A model generated the notes under the pieces. That model had not been told where the DNA came from, did not search any database, and saw nothing but the letters and a program-made list of their open reading frames with translations. A stretch of 64,000 bases of DNA from Pilatotrama ljubarskyi (Eukaryota > Basidiomycota > Agaricomycetes > Polyporales > Polyporaceae): contig MU277690.1 of NCBI GenBank assembly GCA_022385805.1, forward strand, positions 351,700-415,699, written 5' to 3'. How positions within the stretch are numbered: position 1 is the stretch's first letter; each line of letters starts with the position of its first letter. Below are positions 33,301 to 45,463 of this stretch, piece by piece. The translations under genes and the position numbers were made by a program.

Positions 33301-36115
33301 AGAATAGCAGCATAGTTCCCAAACTCGGAAGATGGGCGGGCGTAACGCGGGAGCGTGGACTCCGTCCAGGACCCCAGGAAGGGCGAGTTTTCGTTCTACC
33401 GATCTGAAAGAAAACATCGCGGTGTCTGTCACGCTCCACGTTCTATCCAAGTAGACGAATTGGGCCCCGTAATGAACGACGATCAACCTCCGGAGATGCC
33501 CAAGGGCTTCTTGGGAGGTTCGGACCCGCTACCGAACGGACGTTCGGACGTACGCCTCCGCGTTCCGTTCCTCGTAGCTGCGCTGTCGATCTTTGTTTTG
33601 AGATATAAAGGACGTGCGTCAGGATGCCTTCGACGAGGTTGGACCCCACCTTCGCCGTCCGCCGTCCTGCACAATGTCATACATTACGTCTGGCACTTGG
33701 CCGGTGGCCTGTATGTCCGGCGAATAAGTGGTATTGCCGATTATCGTAGATCTCGACAATCTCCTCCCCAGTGAGTACGACGCTTTCATCATCGCAGATC
33801 ATCCCCTGGAGGGTACATCTAATACATCCTCTCAGAAGCTTGTCTGGTCGCCTAGGACCACAACGCGTGACGACCGCGCACTGCGTTCGGCATGAGGGAC
33901 GGATGCCCGACGTCCATGCGGTCGCCACGAGCAAGAGGCACACACCAATCTGACACCTACAGGTCGCTAGGTACCCCAGTAGGCAGAATGCCGACATTTC
34001 TGCGATTCGTGTTCCGCGAGGCTTGCCTGAGTCCGGCATCTACGGGAGACGATCCCGCAGGGACGATTGCGGGGCAGAACAATCCTGCCCCGGAGTCACA
34101 AGCGGTGGATGTGCAATATGGTGTCTGCGGTAGCCTTCGACGGTGTATGTTTGATCTTTAAGTTGGACGAGCGACCGGAGAGGGAACATGGGGCATCTTG
34201 AGACAGCTAGCGTTGCAGCGCAGTAGGTGTTGCATCCGATGCATTCGACTTCCTCTCACTGTCTCTTGCTAGGACCTTAGATGGCCTGCGAGATGGATGG
34301 TGACGGCATCATAACCTCTCGCTCTGCGACGTGCCATCACGAACACTTCGACGAATTTGCCTCGGGGCAAGCTCGGTCTGTCATATTCGGTGTTCGGTAC
34401 GACCACCGACTGACCTGCGCGGTCGTGATGCGCGCTGCACGGTCGTTCCCTTCCCACCGACGTTACCGAGGCGAAAAGGGAAGGCCGCAGATCCTCCGGA
34501 TCGGGATGACATGGCTAATACCTATTCGTCTCCTGTCTATTCTGGCGTTACACCTGGGAATGAGTAGGTTCCGTGAAACTCAGGGTTTGCAAATAAGCGT
34601 CGTCTTATTAGCGTCAATAGTGACCAAGGATATGAAGATACGCTTGAAGCTTGTCTCATGCGCAGCTGCACGCTATCGCCGCCATGACCCATGCTTTGCG
34701 TGACTATCACGATGCGCTGCGTGTCGTGTAGCCGTCAAAGACACCGATTACGCGATCACGACCAGGAAGTTCTCTCGTGTCGTAACATCGCGCCCTCGGT
34801 GCGGCGGGACGACATGCGGGGCGCCTGACGTGGAACAGCCTACGCCGGTGCGAGCCGCCACTGGATCAACATAACACATCGACTCACCTTATCGCGCCGA
34901 CGATCCCCATACATGGTAACGGACCGCTCCCCCGCCTCCCATCTGCTTCGCGGGCGGTACACCGTGGCGACGTTCCTGACCGCTGTCGGCGCACCTCACC
35001 CGATTTGGCTGATGGCCTTGAAAGTTGGAGGTGTTGTCCCGGAACTCGGGTGAGTGCCCCGCGATGTCGCAGGGTCGCGGGGAGATTGCCCTGTCACGGC
35101 TGCTGCTAAACTTGTTCGTCTTCGAGTTGATATCTTCGGCCGTCTTCTTTGCTTCCTTCTGTCCCCAAGGCTCCTTTCCACCGGGTCGGACTTCCTGTTT
35201 TTGTCGGCCCTTGAGCGTCGTTGTGACCTGTCGATAGGGAAAGCTCCTCGCTGTCAATCACGGGGCATGCCGTCTCAGAGCAAGAAGAGTTCTCCTTGTA
35301 CCAGCTGTAGGTCGCCGTTCCTCACTTTGATGAATGCAGCGGTGCTCATGTCATGCCGTTGCTCGACCCACGATGGCGTACGAGGATGTGCGTCCTCGAC
35401 CATGGTCAAGAACAATGGCAACCCTTTTCCTGTCTCGTCAGCGTCTGTTCTTTCACAGGGATGCCTTGTTGCGACGGCCACATCGTCGAAATGCCCGCAC
35501 CAGTAATGGAAGTACGAATGCATGCTTCTTGCAGCCTCACTGATAGTCCAGAACCCCCCGAGTCGATAGGTTTGTTCACGATCCTGCCCATCAGTCTCTA
35601 TAGGACTAGGAGCGAAATGCTGCGAACTTGAATCAGCGACTCTTATCAAGAGTACATGTACGTGAGAGCTGGTCATGGGCTCAATGCGCTTCACGCTGAC
35701 ACACGGGTCTCAGGACAGGTGCCGTAGGTGACGAGAGGCCACTGGCTTCTCGTGTCCGCCTCAGGAGGCGCGTGTTTGCCGCTACCCGGGAACATGCACA
35801 AGGTCGGCGAGTTTGTCTCTCGGCTGGCCGTGAGGATGAGGAACTGCCAGCTTGCTGCTGTGACCCGCGGTTCGCCAGTGATCCCTGCTCAAACGCATAA
35901 CCTGAATACTGTCGCGTTACGGGATGCGAATCATATGCGTGCTGAGTAGTTCCCAGACGTTGACGGCAACGAACATTGCGGTGCTACCTTGACCGCCCGA
36001 TGGGCAGAGGCGAAGGAGCTCCGCTCGAACATTCTCGATGTAGGGCGGGGCAAGGTGTGTCAAAGTGAGGTTGGTACGAGGGCACTCCGAGCCGTCCTGA
36101 AGGACAGGAGGAGCC
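27375..36115. other. 8.7 kb gene-poor region
   Basis: The first 1.1 kb is strongly pyrimidine-rich on the plus strand (purine-rich on the minus) and is probably the promoter and leader of the CBM21 gene; the long Pro/Ser frames there (for example 27599-28456) follow from composition. From 28.5 to 36 kb, frames on both strands are short or compositionally odd. The longest, 31537-32466, has no Met start context, domain or introns. No transposase, reverse transcriptase, terminal repeat or RNA gene could be seen apart from the tRNA at the end. Confidence 0.45.
27437..27446 (-). promoter_or_regulatory. TATA-like element of the CBM21 gene
   Basis: GATATACATA on the minus strand, 63-72 bp upstream of the ATG at 27374. 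Confidence 0.35.
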
Positions 36116-36119
36116 AAAA
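36116..36119 (-). terminator. RNA polymerase III terminator
   Basis: TTTT directly after the tRNA discriminator base on the minus strand. Confidence 0.7.
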
Positions 36120-36199
36120 TGGACGTTGAGGGGCTTGAACCCTCGACCTCACGCAAGTTCGAATGCAAAGCGTGCGCGCTACCACTGTGCCAAACGCCC
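36120..36199 (-). tRNA. tRNA-Ala (anticodon TGC) with an 8-nt intron
   Basis: The minus-strand cloverleaf folds fully. Acceptor stem GGGCGTT pairs with AACGTCC (one G:T) with discriminator A. The D arm is GCAC-AGTGGTA-GCGC, with a perfect A box TGGCACAGTGG. Anticodon stem CACGC pairs with GCGTG; the T arm is GAGGG-TTCAAGC-CCCTC with B box GGTTCAAGCCC. The anticodon loop is TTTGCA, then an 8-nt intron TTCGAACT after position 37, then T38. TGC reads GCA and, by wobble, other Ala codons. The mature length is 72 nt because the D loop is short. The intron would be removed by the tRNA splicing endonuclease. Confidence 0.93.
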
Positions 36200-37310
36200 G
36201 TTGTGTGAGTGAGCTCAGTAAGTTTACTCAACACCTAAATCTGCCTTGCGAATCTGGTTAAATAAGAGATAATTCTCTCAAGAGCGCTGAACGACAGACA
36301 ACCAGCCTCAGCACCGAGTCCAGTCAAGTTGGCAGTACAGTATTCCGGGAGTAAGACTTGCTCAAGGGCGGCTCATGGGAGTACAATATGGTACAAGAGG
36401 ACATGATACAGTACCCCCCTCAGTGAGGACCGCGCCAATGTTTCATAGGAAGGAAGAGCTCCAAAGCTCGGAACCCATACTTGCTGTTCGAACCAATCAG
36501 TGATTCGGGCGAGACGAACTTGGAGGTTGCTCGAATGTTACGATGCAAATATCCAGAGATAGAGGGAGCTGAGGCTCCGGCAGAGATGTCCCTCTGATGA
36601 GGCACGCGCCGGGAATGCGCCACCCCAGGGCAGAGCGAAGATGTTTGTCAATGCCGCGAGCATCATCAATCCTAGTAGGGACTGGAAAGAGGCTGCAAGC
36701 CATGGCCATGAAATGGCTGGAGGTGCAGGCCTCGAGGTCAGAGTAGAGCAGATCGTCCAACGGGCATCAGAGGGTTGTCGAGGTGTGCGCGTCGCAGCGC
36801 AAACGCAGGAGTTGGTGTTGTCCTGGAGAAAGGAGGGATGTTGTCGGTGGTTCATCTCTGGTCTGAAACGGAATACATGCTCGCCTTTTCTTCATATTGC
36901 GGAGAGCATGGGAACTGGTACAACGCCGAACGATGTGTCAGAAGAGGTGGAACTGCCTAGGCATGCCTTCCAGCCCCGGACACGATCGTCGAGAGTGGTA
37001 CACTGTCGCCTCAGCATGCCCCGCCACCCATTGTCCAATACATGCTGGCAAACGGCACACCACGTGCAAGAGCCTCGGAATATCGTTGTATCATTCGCGT
37101 AGTATTCTTCTTCTAGAGTCGTCAGTCGTGAGGTATCGCAAGCAACGTACTTTTGTTCGTTCGTCAAGACGGGCGTCCGAGTCGTCAATTCATCCTTCAT
37201 CGCCGCGCCATAGATCGTTCGCTCCTCCCTCCCCTCCTCGTCCACCCGTTCCCCCTAGCCTCCTCGTCCTACTCCTCCACCAGCCTGGAGCAGGCCCCTC
37301 TTGACACAGC
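36200..37310. other. Intergenic region between the tRNA gene and the phosphotransferase
   Basis: Holds the tRNA promoter flank and the 3' untranslated region of the phosphotransferase gene (pyrimidine-rich on the plus strand near 37200-37300). A minus-strand frame (36538-36855) has a hydrophobic patch but no start context, introns or family match, so no gene is called. Confidence 0.4.
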
Positions 37311-39112
37311 TTACAGCTTCTTCAAGTTCCCGTTCACCTCGGCCGCGCCGACCCACTCCCCGGAGCGGTCGCGCTTGCGCACGGTGAAGCACGCGATGCC
37401 GAGGTAGTTCGTGATGTCGTTGATCACCAGGTAGCAGAAGCGCGCGTACGAGAGGAACGCGACCGCGAGTGTGACGTACACGAACAGCGCCGTGCGCGGG
37501 AGCGTGCTCTGGATGAGCGGCGGCCTGCACATCGCACAGAACAAAGACTCGTCAGTCAATACGCCGGGATGCAGTATGGAGAGGAAGCGAGGGTGGGAAG
37601 GGGAAGGGGGCGCACCTGTTGATGAGCCGCGGCAGGTTCGCGTCGATCGCGCCGACGATGCTCCACACCCACATCGAGTCCCACCACGGGAACGGCTGTT
37701 TCGTGACGTGCGCCAGAATGATGCGCGACACCTGGTGCGCGAACTGCAGGCCCCACGCACAGAGGAACGGCACGAAGAGCGCCGAGTGCAGGATCTGCGA
37801 CTCCTTGAACGACGGCGAGCTGAGCCAGAAGACCTCGAGCGCGACGGAGATGGGGAAGGGGAGGAGGAAGAGGAGGGGCAGGAAGGGGCCTTGGTTCGTG
37901 GAGACGCGGGATTTATACACGTTGTAGTAGCTGGCCGGGGCGGGCGAGTTCAGGATGGGGGAGAGAGGACCGGAGAAGGAGCGGAACGTACCTGGTGACG
38001 ATGTTGAAGGCGAGGACGAAGCCGCCGAAGACCATGAATGCGTCGTTCAGGCCGAGCCTGGGTACGTATTGTATGATTATCGGGTATCTATCTAGTCTAG
38101 TGACCGCGAAGAAGTCCTGGTCCCAGAAGGCGGGGCCTACGGTGTAAAGTCTGAGTGTATGCGGCGGACATTCATCGTGTGCCCACTTACCAGTAAAGCC
38201 AGTGACGAAGTAGAGCAGGACGATGGAGAGGATGCCCTCTACGGGGCCCGAGAAGACGCCCAGGAAGAGTTGACCTGACGGCAGCTCGATGAGAGCTTCG
38301 GAGCGTGCAAGGCAGAGGACCTCGTACCTGTGTGGTACTCCTCCCAGGTGGTCAAGTAGAAATTGGCGAGGGTCGCGATCTGGGACGCGACCGTCCACCA
38401 CGACCTGCCCAAGTTGAGCGCACGAGCACACAGGATGACCTCGAGCTGGTATAGATTGATGAGTCTGTGCATGAGAGAGGAAATGAGGGGAGAATCTGTA
38501 CAGTAGTATTGAGGGCATCGCATCCGTGGTCGAACATCTCGCCCAAGGGACCGGCCATGCCCGTTCGCCGCGCTTGCTTCCTGCGTCCCTCTAAGCCCAT
38601 GCTGCATACGGGGAGGAGTGCAAGACCCACCCGTCTATAGCATCAAGGGTCTGATATAAGAACAAGCCTGCTGCCCATCTATCAGACGCAACGATGAGTC
38701 CAAGCAGCAAGTGTCGTGCATACATCGGCACGCACGTAAAGTAAATCCAGTTTGGAGGACCATCGGCGCCGCCCTTCTCGGTCAAGAACTTGGGGTCGTA
38801 GTATATGAGGGTGGCGAAGTTGGCGAGGACCAAGGAGAGGCCGGTCAGGGTAATCTTGGGACGCCATCGTCAATTTCAGCAGGGCCGGATCCGAGGCGGT
38901 AGAGGAGTGCGTACGGTGTTGGGTGCGACCCAGGTCGGCCAGAGGTTGACAAACCATGCCCAGAAGGGCTGGAGGATGTACCGCGATACGAGGGATCTGC
39001 CAGGGTACGTGAGGGAGAGGAGAGGAGAGAAGGGAAGGTGGACGGACTTGTCTACGCCCTTGTACGAGTACTTCTTCAGGTTGTCGAGTGCGTGTTGGGG
39101 GACGTAGCCCAT
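37311..39112 (-). CDS. CDP-alcohol phosphotransferase: choline/ethanolamine phosphotransferase (422 aa, 10 exons)
   Basis: Last step of the Kennedy pathway: transfers phosphocholine or phosphoethanolamine from the CDP-linked form to diacylglycerol, in ER/Golgi membranes (Cpt1/Ept1 family). Exons: complement(37311..37524, 37616..37930, 37992..38136, 38191..38274, 38328..38445, 38502..38580, 38631..38678, 38736..38854, 38915..38996, 39048..39112). The signature DG(x)2AR(x)8G(x)3D(x)3D is complete: D104, G105, A108, R109, G118, D122, D126. The N-terminus MGYVPQHALDNLKKYSYKGVD and LWPTWVAPN are typical. Several hydrophobic segments follow, for example LSIVLLYFVTGF, FLPLLFLLPFPISVALEVF and ALFVYVTLAVAFLSYARF. 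Length fits the family (about 390-420). The Met at 39127 (MSAAT-MGYV) is an alternative start. Choline or ethanolamine preference cannot be told. It probably supplies bulk membrane lipid. Confidence 0.95.
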
Positions 39113-39417
39113 CGTGGCAGCAGACAACAGGCGATTAGAAGAATATACAGCGAGAACGGAGAAAGCAAGATCCTCTCCGCCAAGCGCTGCACAATCGCGC
39201 TACGTCACGCGCACGTGCGTCGTCGCGTCCACGAGATTCTTCCCCCTTCCGTCCCACGCCATCGACGCGTCTCGCCCACGGGCAGTGGCAGACGTTTCGC
39301 CCTAGGGAGATGTCAGACGGTGATTCGTTGGGGATCTGACAATAGTCCATGGCAAAAACAATTCATACAGTACAACACCCCGAATACATAGTCTCAATCC
39401 TTCACGTTCTCTCCCCG
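39113..39417. other. Spacer between the phosphotransferase and TF1
   Basis: About 305 bp holding the 3' untranslated region of TF1 and the promoter of the phosphotransferase, both on the minus strand. No further element recognised. Confidence 0.5.
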
Positions 39418-42400
39418 TCAAAATCCCAGCTGCTCGACGAATGCTTGCCAAGTCGCGTCCAGCACAGGCACCCCTGGCGGCGGGTCCAACGCAGCCTGCA
39501 TCGGATGGCTCCAGGGGTCCACCCCACCTCCCGCACCTCCCGCCGCCGCCATCCCGCCACCATTCACCGCCCCGGTACCTCCTCCCGAGGCCGACCCAGC
39601 GCCCGACGACGGCGTACCTACCGACGCCCCACCCACAAAGTCGAAATCCGGGAACAGCGGGAACTCCGCCTGCAGCGGGTCCGGGAACGCCGTCGACGGA
39701 AAGTCGAGGTTGAACTGCTGCACCCCGCTCGGCCCCGTCCCGCCCCCGCCCCCGCCCCCGCCTGCGCCCCCGCTCCCGTCGCCCTGGAGCCAGTCCGAGC
39801 CCGGTTGGAAGTCGTCGAACGCCCGCAGGTCCTGCATGATCGTCGGGTGGATCATATCCGGCTGCACGGGCGACTCCGCCGCGGTGGAGGCCGGGGAGCT
39901 GTAGTCCGCCGTCCCTGGGCGGCGCGTGCGGCTGTAGCTCTTCTCGCACTTTTGCCATTTCCGCTCTTCGGTCGGGCAGATCAGGTGCGTCTTGCCTCCG
40001 AGCCGGTCGAGCTCGCTGTGGATGCGCGCGGAGTCCTCGGCGGCGTGCGCCTTGTTGATCGCGTCGTGCGCTTGCTTCCGGAGTTTCCTTATCACGGCCT
40101 GTGCGGTGTCCGCAGTCAGCAAAGGCAGCGGGGGTGGAGCGCGTGGAAGCATACGCACGATGTTGTTGGACGCGATCTGGCTCTGGCTCGCTGCTTCCTC
40201 GAATAGCTCGCAGAGCTTGTCCAATTCGGTGAGCGAGCACTGTGCAAGATTCGACGACGGTGCGCGGGTGACCAGCAGACACATCACAATCTGCAGATGG
40301 GGTCAGCACCGCATACCCTTCTGTAAATTCTGAGGCCCATACACTTCCGGACAGCGCGTGCGACCACATGATGCCCATCCGAGCTGCGATCCCAGGCACG
40401 GCCTTATACGCGCACCGCGCACTCGTGAAAATTCGCCACGCAGAGCGCCAGATCGCCATCACCGAGGGCCCATACTTGTGCTTCAGCGGATCGTCCGGCA
40501 TGTCGTTCAGGGCTTGCGAGAAGTACGGCCGGTGCAGGTTCAACAGCGCTGCGAGGACGTCAGCGGACCAGCACACAAACGCAACGATAAAGGCGAGGAA
40601 GAGACTTACTTGTCTCCTTGAGAAGCGTCGCGAGCAACCGCTGCAGAACCAAGGCAGGCGTGGGCCGCTGTTCCTCCGTGACGCCGCACTGCACGCGCAG
40701 CGCGGACGGGACGGGGAAGTCGCGCACTCTGCGGTCCATCTCCATCACCTTCGCGTAGTTCGGCTGCTTCGCCCCGAACGCCGTCGTCATGATCGAATAG
40801 AGCATCCTGGTGTACTGCCACGTCCATACGTGGACTGTAGAACGGGGTTAGCTGGGATGCGGCAGAGGGGAAAGAGGAGCAGATGTACAGCCGGCTTCGC
40901 GAGGGTCTTGGTCGCTAGAGACGACCTCGGGATCCTTGGGGATCTCGCAGTCCACAAAGTCGAGGTTCATACTCGGAGGCCTTCCGAAGCCGAAGCTCTA
41001 CATATACCACGGTGAGCAAGGCCCCGCCAAATCGACGTCATGACACTCACGAGCCATAGGTCTTGGACGAATAGCTGCCAAAAGACCCGGTTCCGCTGCA
41101 GGGCCGCATCTGGCCCGAGCCGCCACCTCGAGCTGCTGACGTCTACTCTCTAGTCAATGCTCTGCGTCTGACTTCGTGAGACGGCGGTGCTACGTACGCA
41201 GACCGATCTGAGGTTCAGGTCAACATCAAGAGACGGAGTATCGTAAGTGTGCACGTACGCTGTGTCCCAACTTTACCGCCTGGCCTATCTGCATCCATGC
41301 CTTGTGCGATTGTGTGTGGGCGGGCTCGCAGTCGCTCATCTCGAGGTAGTGCGTCATGTAGATCTGCGTCGACTCCGTCAACCAGGGTCCTACGGTGAAA
41401 CAAGGAGTACGAACCATCGTCTGGATAGCCGTGAGCGTCGTGTCATGCGCGGGCGGCGCGAAGCGGAGGGCAACGCGGGCGAGCAGGTAATACTCCTGCG
41501 CCTCCACCGCGTAGGGAGGTTTGCTCGTGTCCAGCAGGGTGGCGAGGGCATAGATGATCCACATGAGGGACGTCGAGTGCAGAGTAGCGACATTGCAGTT
41601 CTCCCTGACAGCAGAAGTGAGTCTCCCGGCGTTTGAACGCATTTCGAGGTGCGTACCCTGGGGCGTGGTATATGACGCCTATTATGTCGTCCAAGATGTA
41701 CTTCCGGGGTACAGGATACCACCTGCTCTGCGGATGAGCGAACGTAGGGTAGCGACAGAGAGAAAGCAGACGCACGCGAACTTGCCGCATTCGAGGAAGG
41801 TCTCACACATCTGGAATGCTTGCGAGAGCGGCGGAAGCAGCTCCATCATCTCCTTCGCGAGGTCCGCGTTGTGGAGTTGGACGTCGAGCTCCTTCTGCGC
41901 TTCCTCCACCATCTTGCGGGATAAGCGCGGTAGTGGTACGTCCTTCGCGGACAGTTGTTCCGGAGCCTGTGACACCGACAATGGATACGACAACTCCAGG
42001 GTGTATGTACCAACCATAACTCACGTGTATAAGGTACTAGGAGAAGGGTCAGGCTTATGGAGTGCTCGACTAGAGGATGTACGCACCTCAGATCGAGAGG
42101 TCTGGCCGAAGAATCGTGATTCTCCCCGTAAACCCAATGTCAACGTACCTACATCTCCACATGAGCATCAACGCGGAACCCCAGCAGACCATCGCAAACG
42201 AACCGAACGCATCCAGCACATCCTCCTCCTCATCCGCCGAGAGCACCGGCACATCCGTGGGCGGACTGAAGTGTGATGAGGGTGATCCTGAGGAACTGCT
42301 GGTGGCGCCGTTCTCGCCCTCTTGCAGCAGGGGATGAGGCTCGTCGGAGACAGCTGATTGAATTGTGCGCAGGGCATTCTCGAGGGCCTTGGATCTGTTC

Positions 42401-42905
42401 TGTAATGCCTCGATCTTCTTCTTGAGGTCTTCGACGTCCGCCACCGCTTGCCTTCGCCATGTTCATCACAAAGCTCTATATGCCGAAGGACCGGGACATA
42501 CCTTGTACCCTTGCCGCCAGTAATCAACTGACCTACATGCGTACGCCTTCAATATGCTGATGCACTATGACAAACCGGCCCAACGTACCGTCGGGACAGA
42601 GCGCGGCACATCCTCTCTTGGTACACGTCTCGCAGGGAACCTACACGTACACCCGCGTTCGCAACGGATTTAGCGGTTGAATGGTGTGCGGCGGGCGACC
42701 GCGGCTCGCCGGAGACTCACCTTGCGATCGCAACGAAGCTTGAGCCTTCGTATGACGAGAAACCATCTCAGGTCAGCGCAGCCACCGCACGAATTCCCGC
42801 TCGGACGTACCGTCGGCACTCAGCACAAGAGACAGGCACGCGTCCCGGCCGCTTCCTTTGCCGCGCCTCCCCATCCGGTGACTCCTTTTCTTTAACGGCT
42901 GGCAT
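39418..42905 (-). CDS. Zn2Cys6 fungal-specific transcription factor TF1 (859 aa, 16 exons)
   Basis: Nuclear regulator. Exons: complement(39418..40290, 40343..40548, 40610..40834, 40889..40997, 41051..41142, 41198..41207, 41259..41363, 41415..41604, 41657..41722, 41776..41966, 42087..42148, 42204..42451, 42502..42532, 42589..42640, 42721..42745, 42811..42905). The binuclear zinc cluster has Cys 27, 30, 37, 43, 46 and 55 (an extra Cys at 51), split by two introns. A coiled coil follows (DVEDLKKKIEALQNRSKALE), then GTLTLGLRGESRFFGQTSRSE leading into the fungal TF middle-homology domain (about 170-480; WYPVPRKYILDDIIG, YMTHYLEMSD, IGLH, RNRVFWQLFVQDLW). The C-terminal region has a Gly run and the end ATWQAFVEQLGF, shared in style with TF2. 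A 10-nt exon (41198-41207) is needed to make IGLH. It is divergent from the aldo-keto reductase and shares its promoter region, so a regulatory link is plausible. Paralogue: TF2. Confidence 0.92.
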
Positions 42906-43823
42906 AACTTGAAGGGCTCCGCTGGGGTCGCCGTTGTGGAATACAGGGACGTCGAGGAGGGAAGGGAGAAATATTGGGTTGCGTATGTTCCATGCGAGGT
43001 CAGAAGGCAATCAATCCCTTGCCTTACTCAGCAGCAGCATCCGTCCATCGCGCACAAAGCTGTGCCCCTGTTCGAGCTTCCATGGGCGTCTAGTTCACAT
43101 TGACTGCTGTCCTCGACGTTCCAAGTACCGTCTGTCAACATGTTACATCGTCTGTACTACTTAGATTGTCTGCCATCCCGTCCACACGCACATGGATTCT
43201 GGACACACCACGGTGATAGCATCTCATTCCCATCGCATGACCAATCGTATCCTGATCTGCCCTGGGACACGTATGCGCTTGGTACAATATGAACCACGCC
43301 AGCTCTCGGCATCGGTCGTACTACTCTACACCAGCCAAGGGCTAGATGTTCGATGCGGAAACGACACCGGAGTTTGTGCATCCCGGAGACGGTATATCAC
43401 ATACCTCTCTGTAAAGCTCGGCCAGCTGAGGGTGTGGTCGTCTTATTTAAAGATGGCTTGGCAGGCCGCCGAAACACCTCCTCCCACAGGTTTTGGGGAA
43501 TTGGACTGCACCGGTCAAGCCGTCCCCTCTACGTACGCTAGTCTGCCCTCGGAATGGACTTCGCCCTCGTCGCGCCGTGATGACGTCGTCCAACACACGC
43601 TCGGCCCAGAACTCAGGTCGAGAGAACCAATTCTATTCTCCGACCGGTAAACTCTAGAAAGACATACACACGGACGACTGTTTTCCCAAGTACACGCAAA
43701 TCCGACCGGAATGGGGTCTGCTTTGTATATAAGCATGCGCACGGCTCTGTACCCTGCATCTGCAAACTCACGCTCTCGTCCTAATCATCCCTAGCACTAA
43801 CCAGCCCACCCCGATCTATCGAC
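42906..43823. promoter_or_regulatory. Shared divergent promoter region of TF1 and the aldo-keto reductase
   Basis: 918 bp between the ATG of TF1 (-) and the ATG of the reductase (+). The reductase side has a TATA box at 43726-43733. Short frames inside are not credible genes. Candidate zinc-cluster sites (CGG pairs) cannot be assigned by eye in such GC-rich DNA. Confidence 0.55.
43726..43733 (+). promoter_or_regulatory. TATA box of the aldo-keto reductase gene
   Basis: TATATAAG, 91-98 bp upstream of the ATG at 43824; a textbook match in an otherwise GC-rich region, suggesting an inducible promoter. Confidence 0.65.
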
Positions 43824-45334
43824 ATGTCCCTCTTCGCTCCTGCACCCCCGCCCCCGACCAAGCTCGGCCGCCACCGTCAGCTTGCGCCCACCGCCGGCAT
43901 CCATGTCTCCCCCATCCAGCTCGGTGCGATGAGCATCGGCGACAAGTGGGAGGCGTTCGGCATGGGCACGATGAACAAGGAGACGAGCTTCAAGCTCCTT
44001 GACGCCTTCTACGAGGCGGGTGGTAATTTCATTGATACCGCGAACAACTATCAGGACGAGAGCTCGGAAGAGATCATCGGCGAATGGATGGAGAAGCGCG
44101 GGATCCGTGACCAGATTGTTATCGCGACGAAGGTTGGTCCGGATTGATCGTAGAGGCGACTCTAGAGGGCATGTGCTGACTTTGCATTCTCAGTATACCA
44201 CGGATTTCAAGCGTGGAAAGACGGATATCAAACAGCACAGCTCCTATGTCGGCAACAACATCAAGTCGCTGCACGTCTCGCTGGAGGCTTCGCTCAAGAA
44301 GCTGAGGACATCATACATCGACATCCTCTACGTGCACTGGGTACGTCGCTAACGCATCTCATCGCAAGGAAATGTTTACTGACTCTTTGACTTACAGTGG
44401 GACTACTCATGCAGCATTGAGGAGGTCATGAACGCCCTCCACAACATTGTTGCCTCGGGTAAAGTCCTCTATCTCGTAAGTTCCACTTGTGCATCATCCG
44501 ATAGAAAGAGTCAGTTCTGATCGCATTCACTTTCAGGGTGTCTCCGACACGCCCGCTTGGATCGTGTCGAGCGCGAACCGCTACGCTCGGGACCACGGGA
44601 AGACACCGTTCGTAATCTACCAGGGTCTCTGGAATGTCATTGTGCGTGACTTTGAGCGCGACATCATCCCGATGTGCCGCCATGAGGGCATGGCGCTCGC
44701 GCCCTGGGGCGTACTTGCTGGCGGCAAGCTTAGGACCGACGCGGAGGAGGAGGAGCGTCGTAAGACTGGCGAGAAAGGTACGTGTCGTGCTATACCCTAT
44801 CAGAGCACGTCGGGCATCCCTCTGACGGTTTGTCTCGCCAGGCCGCACGGCATTCGGTCCTGACTGGGAACGCAACGAGACGGAGAAGAAGGTCTCGAAG
44901 GTGCTCGAGGAAGTCGCCGCCCAAGTCGGCGCGAAGAGCATTCAGGCCGGTACGTACCATCCCGTCCTCTGCGATATGCTGGTGCTGATCGATGCGATTC
45001 TTCAGTTGCCGTCGCCTACGTGATGCAGAAGACGCCCTACGTTTTCCCCATCCTCGGTGGCCGCAAGCCCGAGCAACTCTACGCCAACCTCGAGGCGCTC
45101 GACATCACCCTCACCGAGGAGCACATCAAGCACATCGAGAGCGCCGTTCCCTTCGACCCTGGCTTCCCCTTCAACATGTGGGTAAGTACCGCACTTGCAA
45201 TGTCCTACGGTTCCTGAGCCATTGTTGACACGTTCGCGAAGGGCAACGGCTCGGATTACTGCTTCCTGTTCAAGAGCGCCGGCAACTTCGACAAGTGGCC
45301 AACCGCTCCCGCTCTCCGCCCCAACTCTAACTGA
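43824..45334 (+). CDS. Aldo-keto reductase, aryl-alcohol dehydrogenase type (383 aa, 7 exons)
   Basis: Soluble NADPH-dependent reductase of the family that interconverts aryl aldehydes and alcohols; in wood-decay fungi it is linked to lignin-derived aromatics (family knowledge). Exons: 43824..44132, 44194..44340, 44398..44475, 44537..44777, 44842..44949, 45006..45181, 45242..45334. The catalytic tetrad is complete: D71 and Y76 in [16 protein letters not shown]103 (ATK) and H151 (YVHW). Cofactor-side motifs include [24 protein letters not shown] and [13 protein letters not shown]. The C-terminus [20 protein letters not shown] is typical of this subgroup, and length fits (about 380-390). It lies between two Zn2Cys6 paralogues and is divergent from TF1, which makes local control plausible. 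The TATA box at 43726 supports the start. Confidence 0.94.
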
Positions 45335-45463
45335 GCATCTGCGCAGTCGGTCGACGAGGAATGGGGATAGCCATGTAGGTTGTATAGTACAGTGTACAAG
45401 TGACAGTACAATCGAAATCACCTCTCATACATCAGACCCGCTACGCCTCGCACGCACAAGGCT

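Noticed and set aside
36538..36855. Hydrophobic minus-strand frame next to the tRNA gene
   Set aside because: No conserved start, introns or family resemblance.
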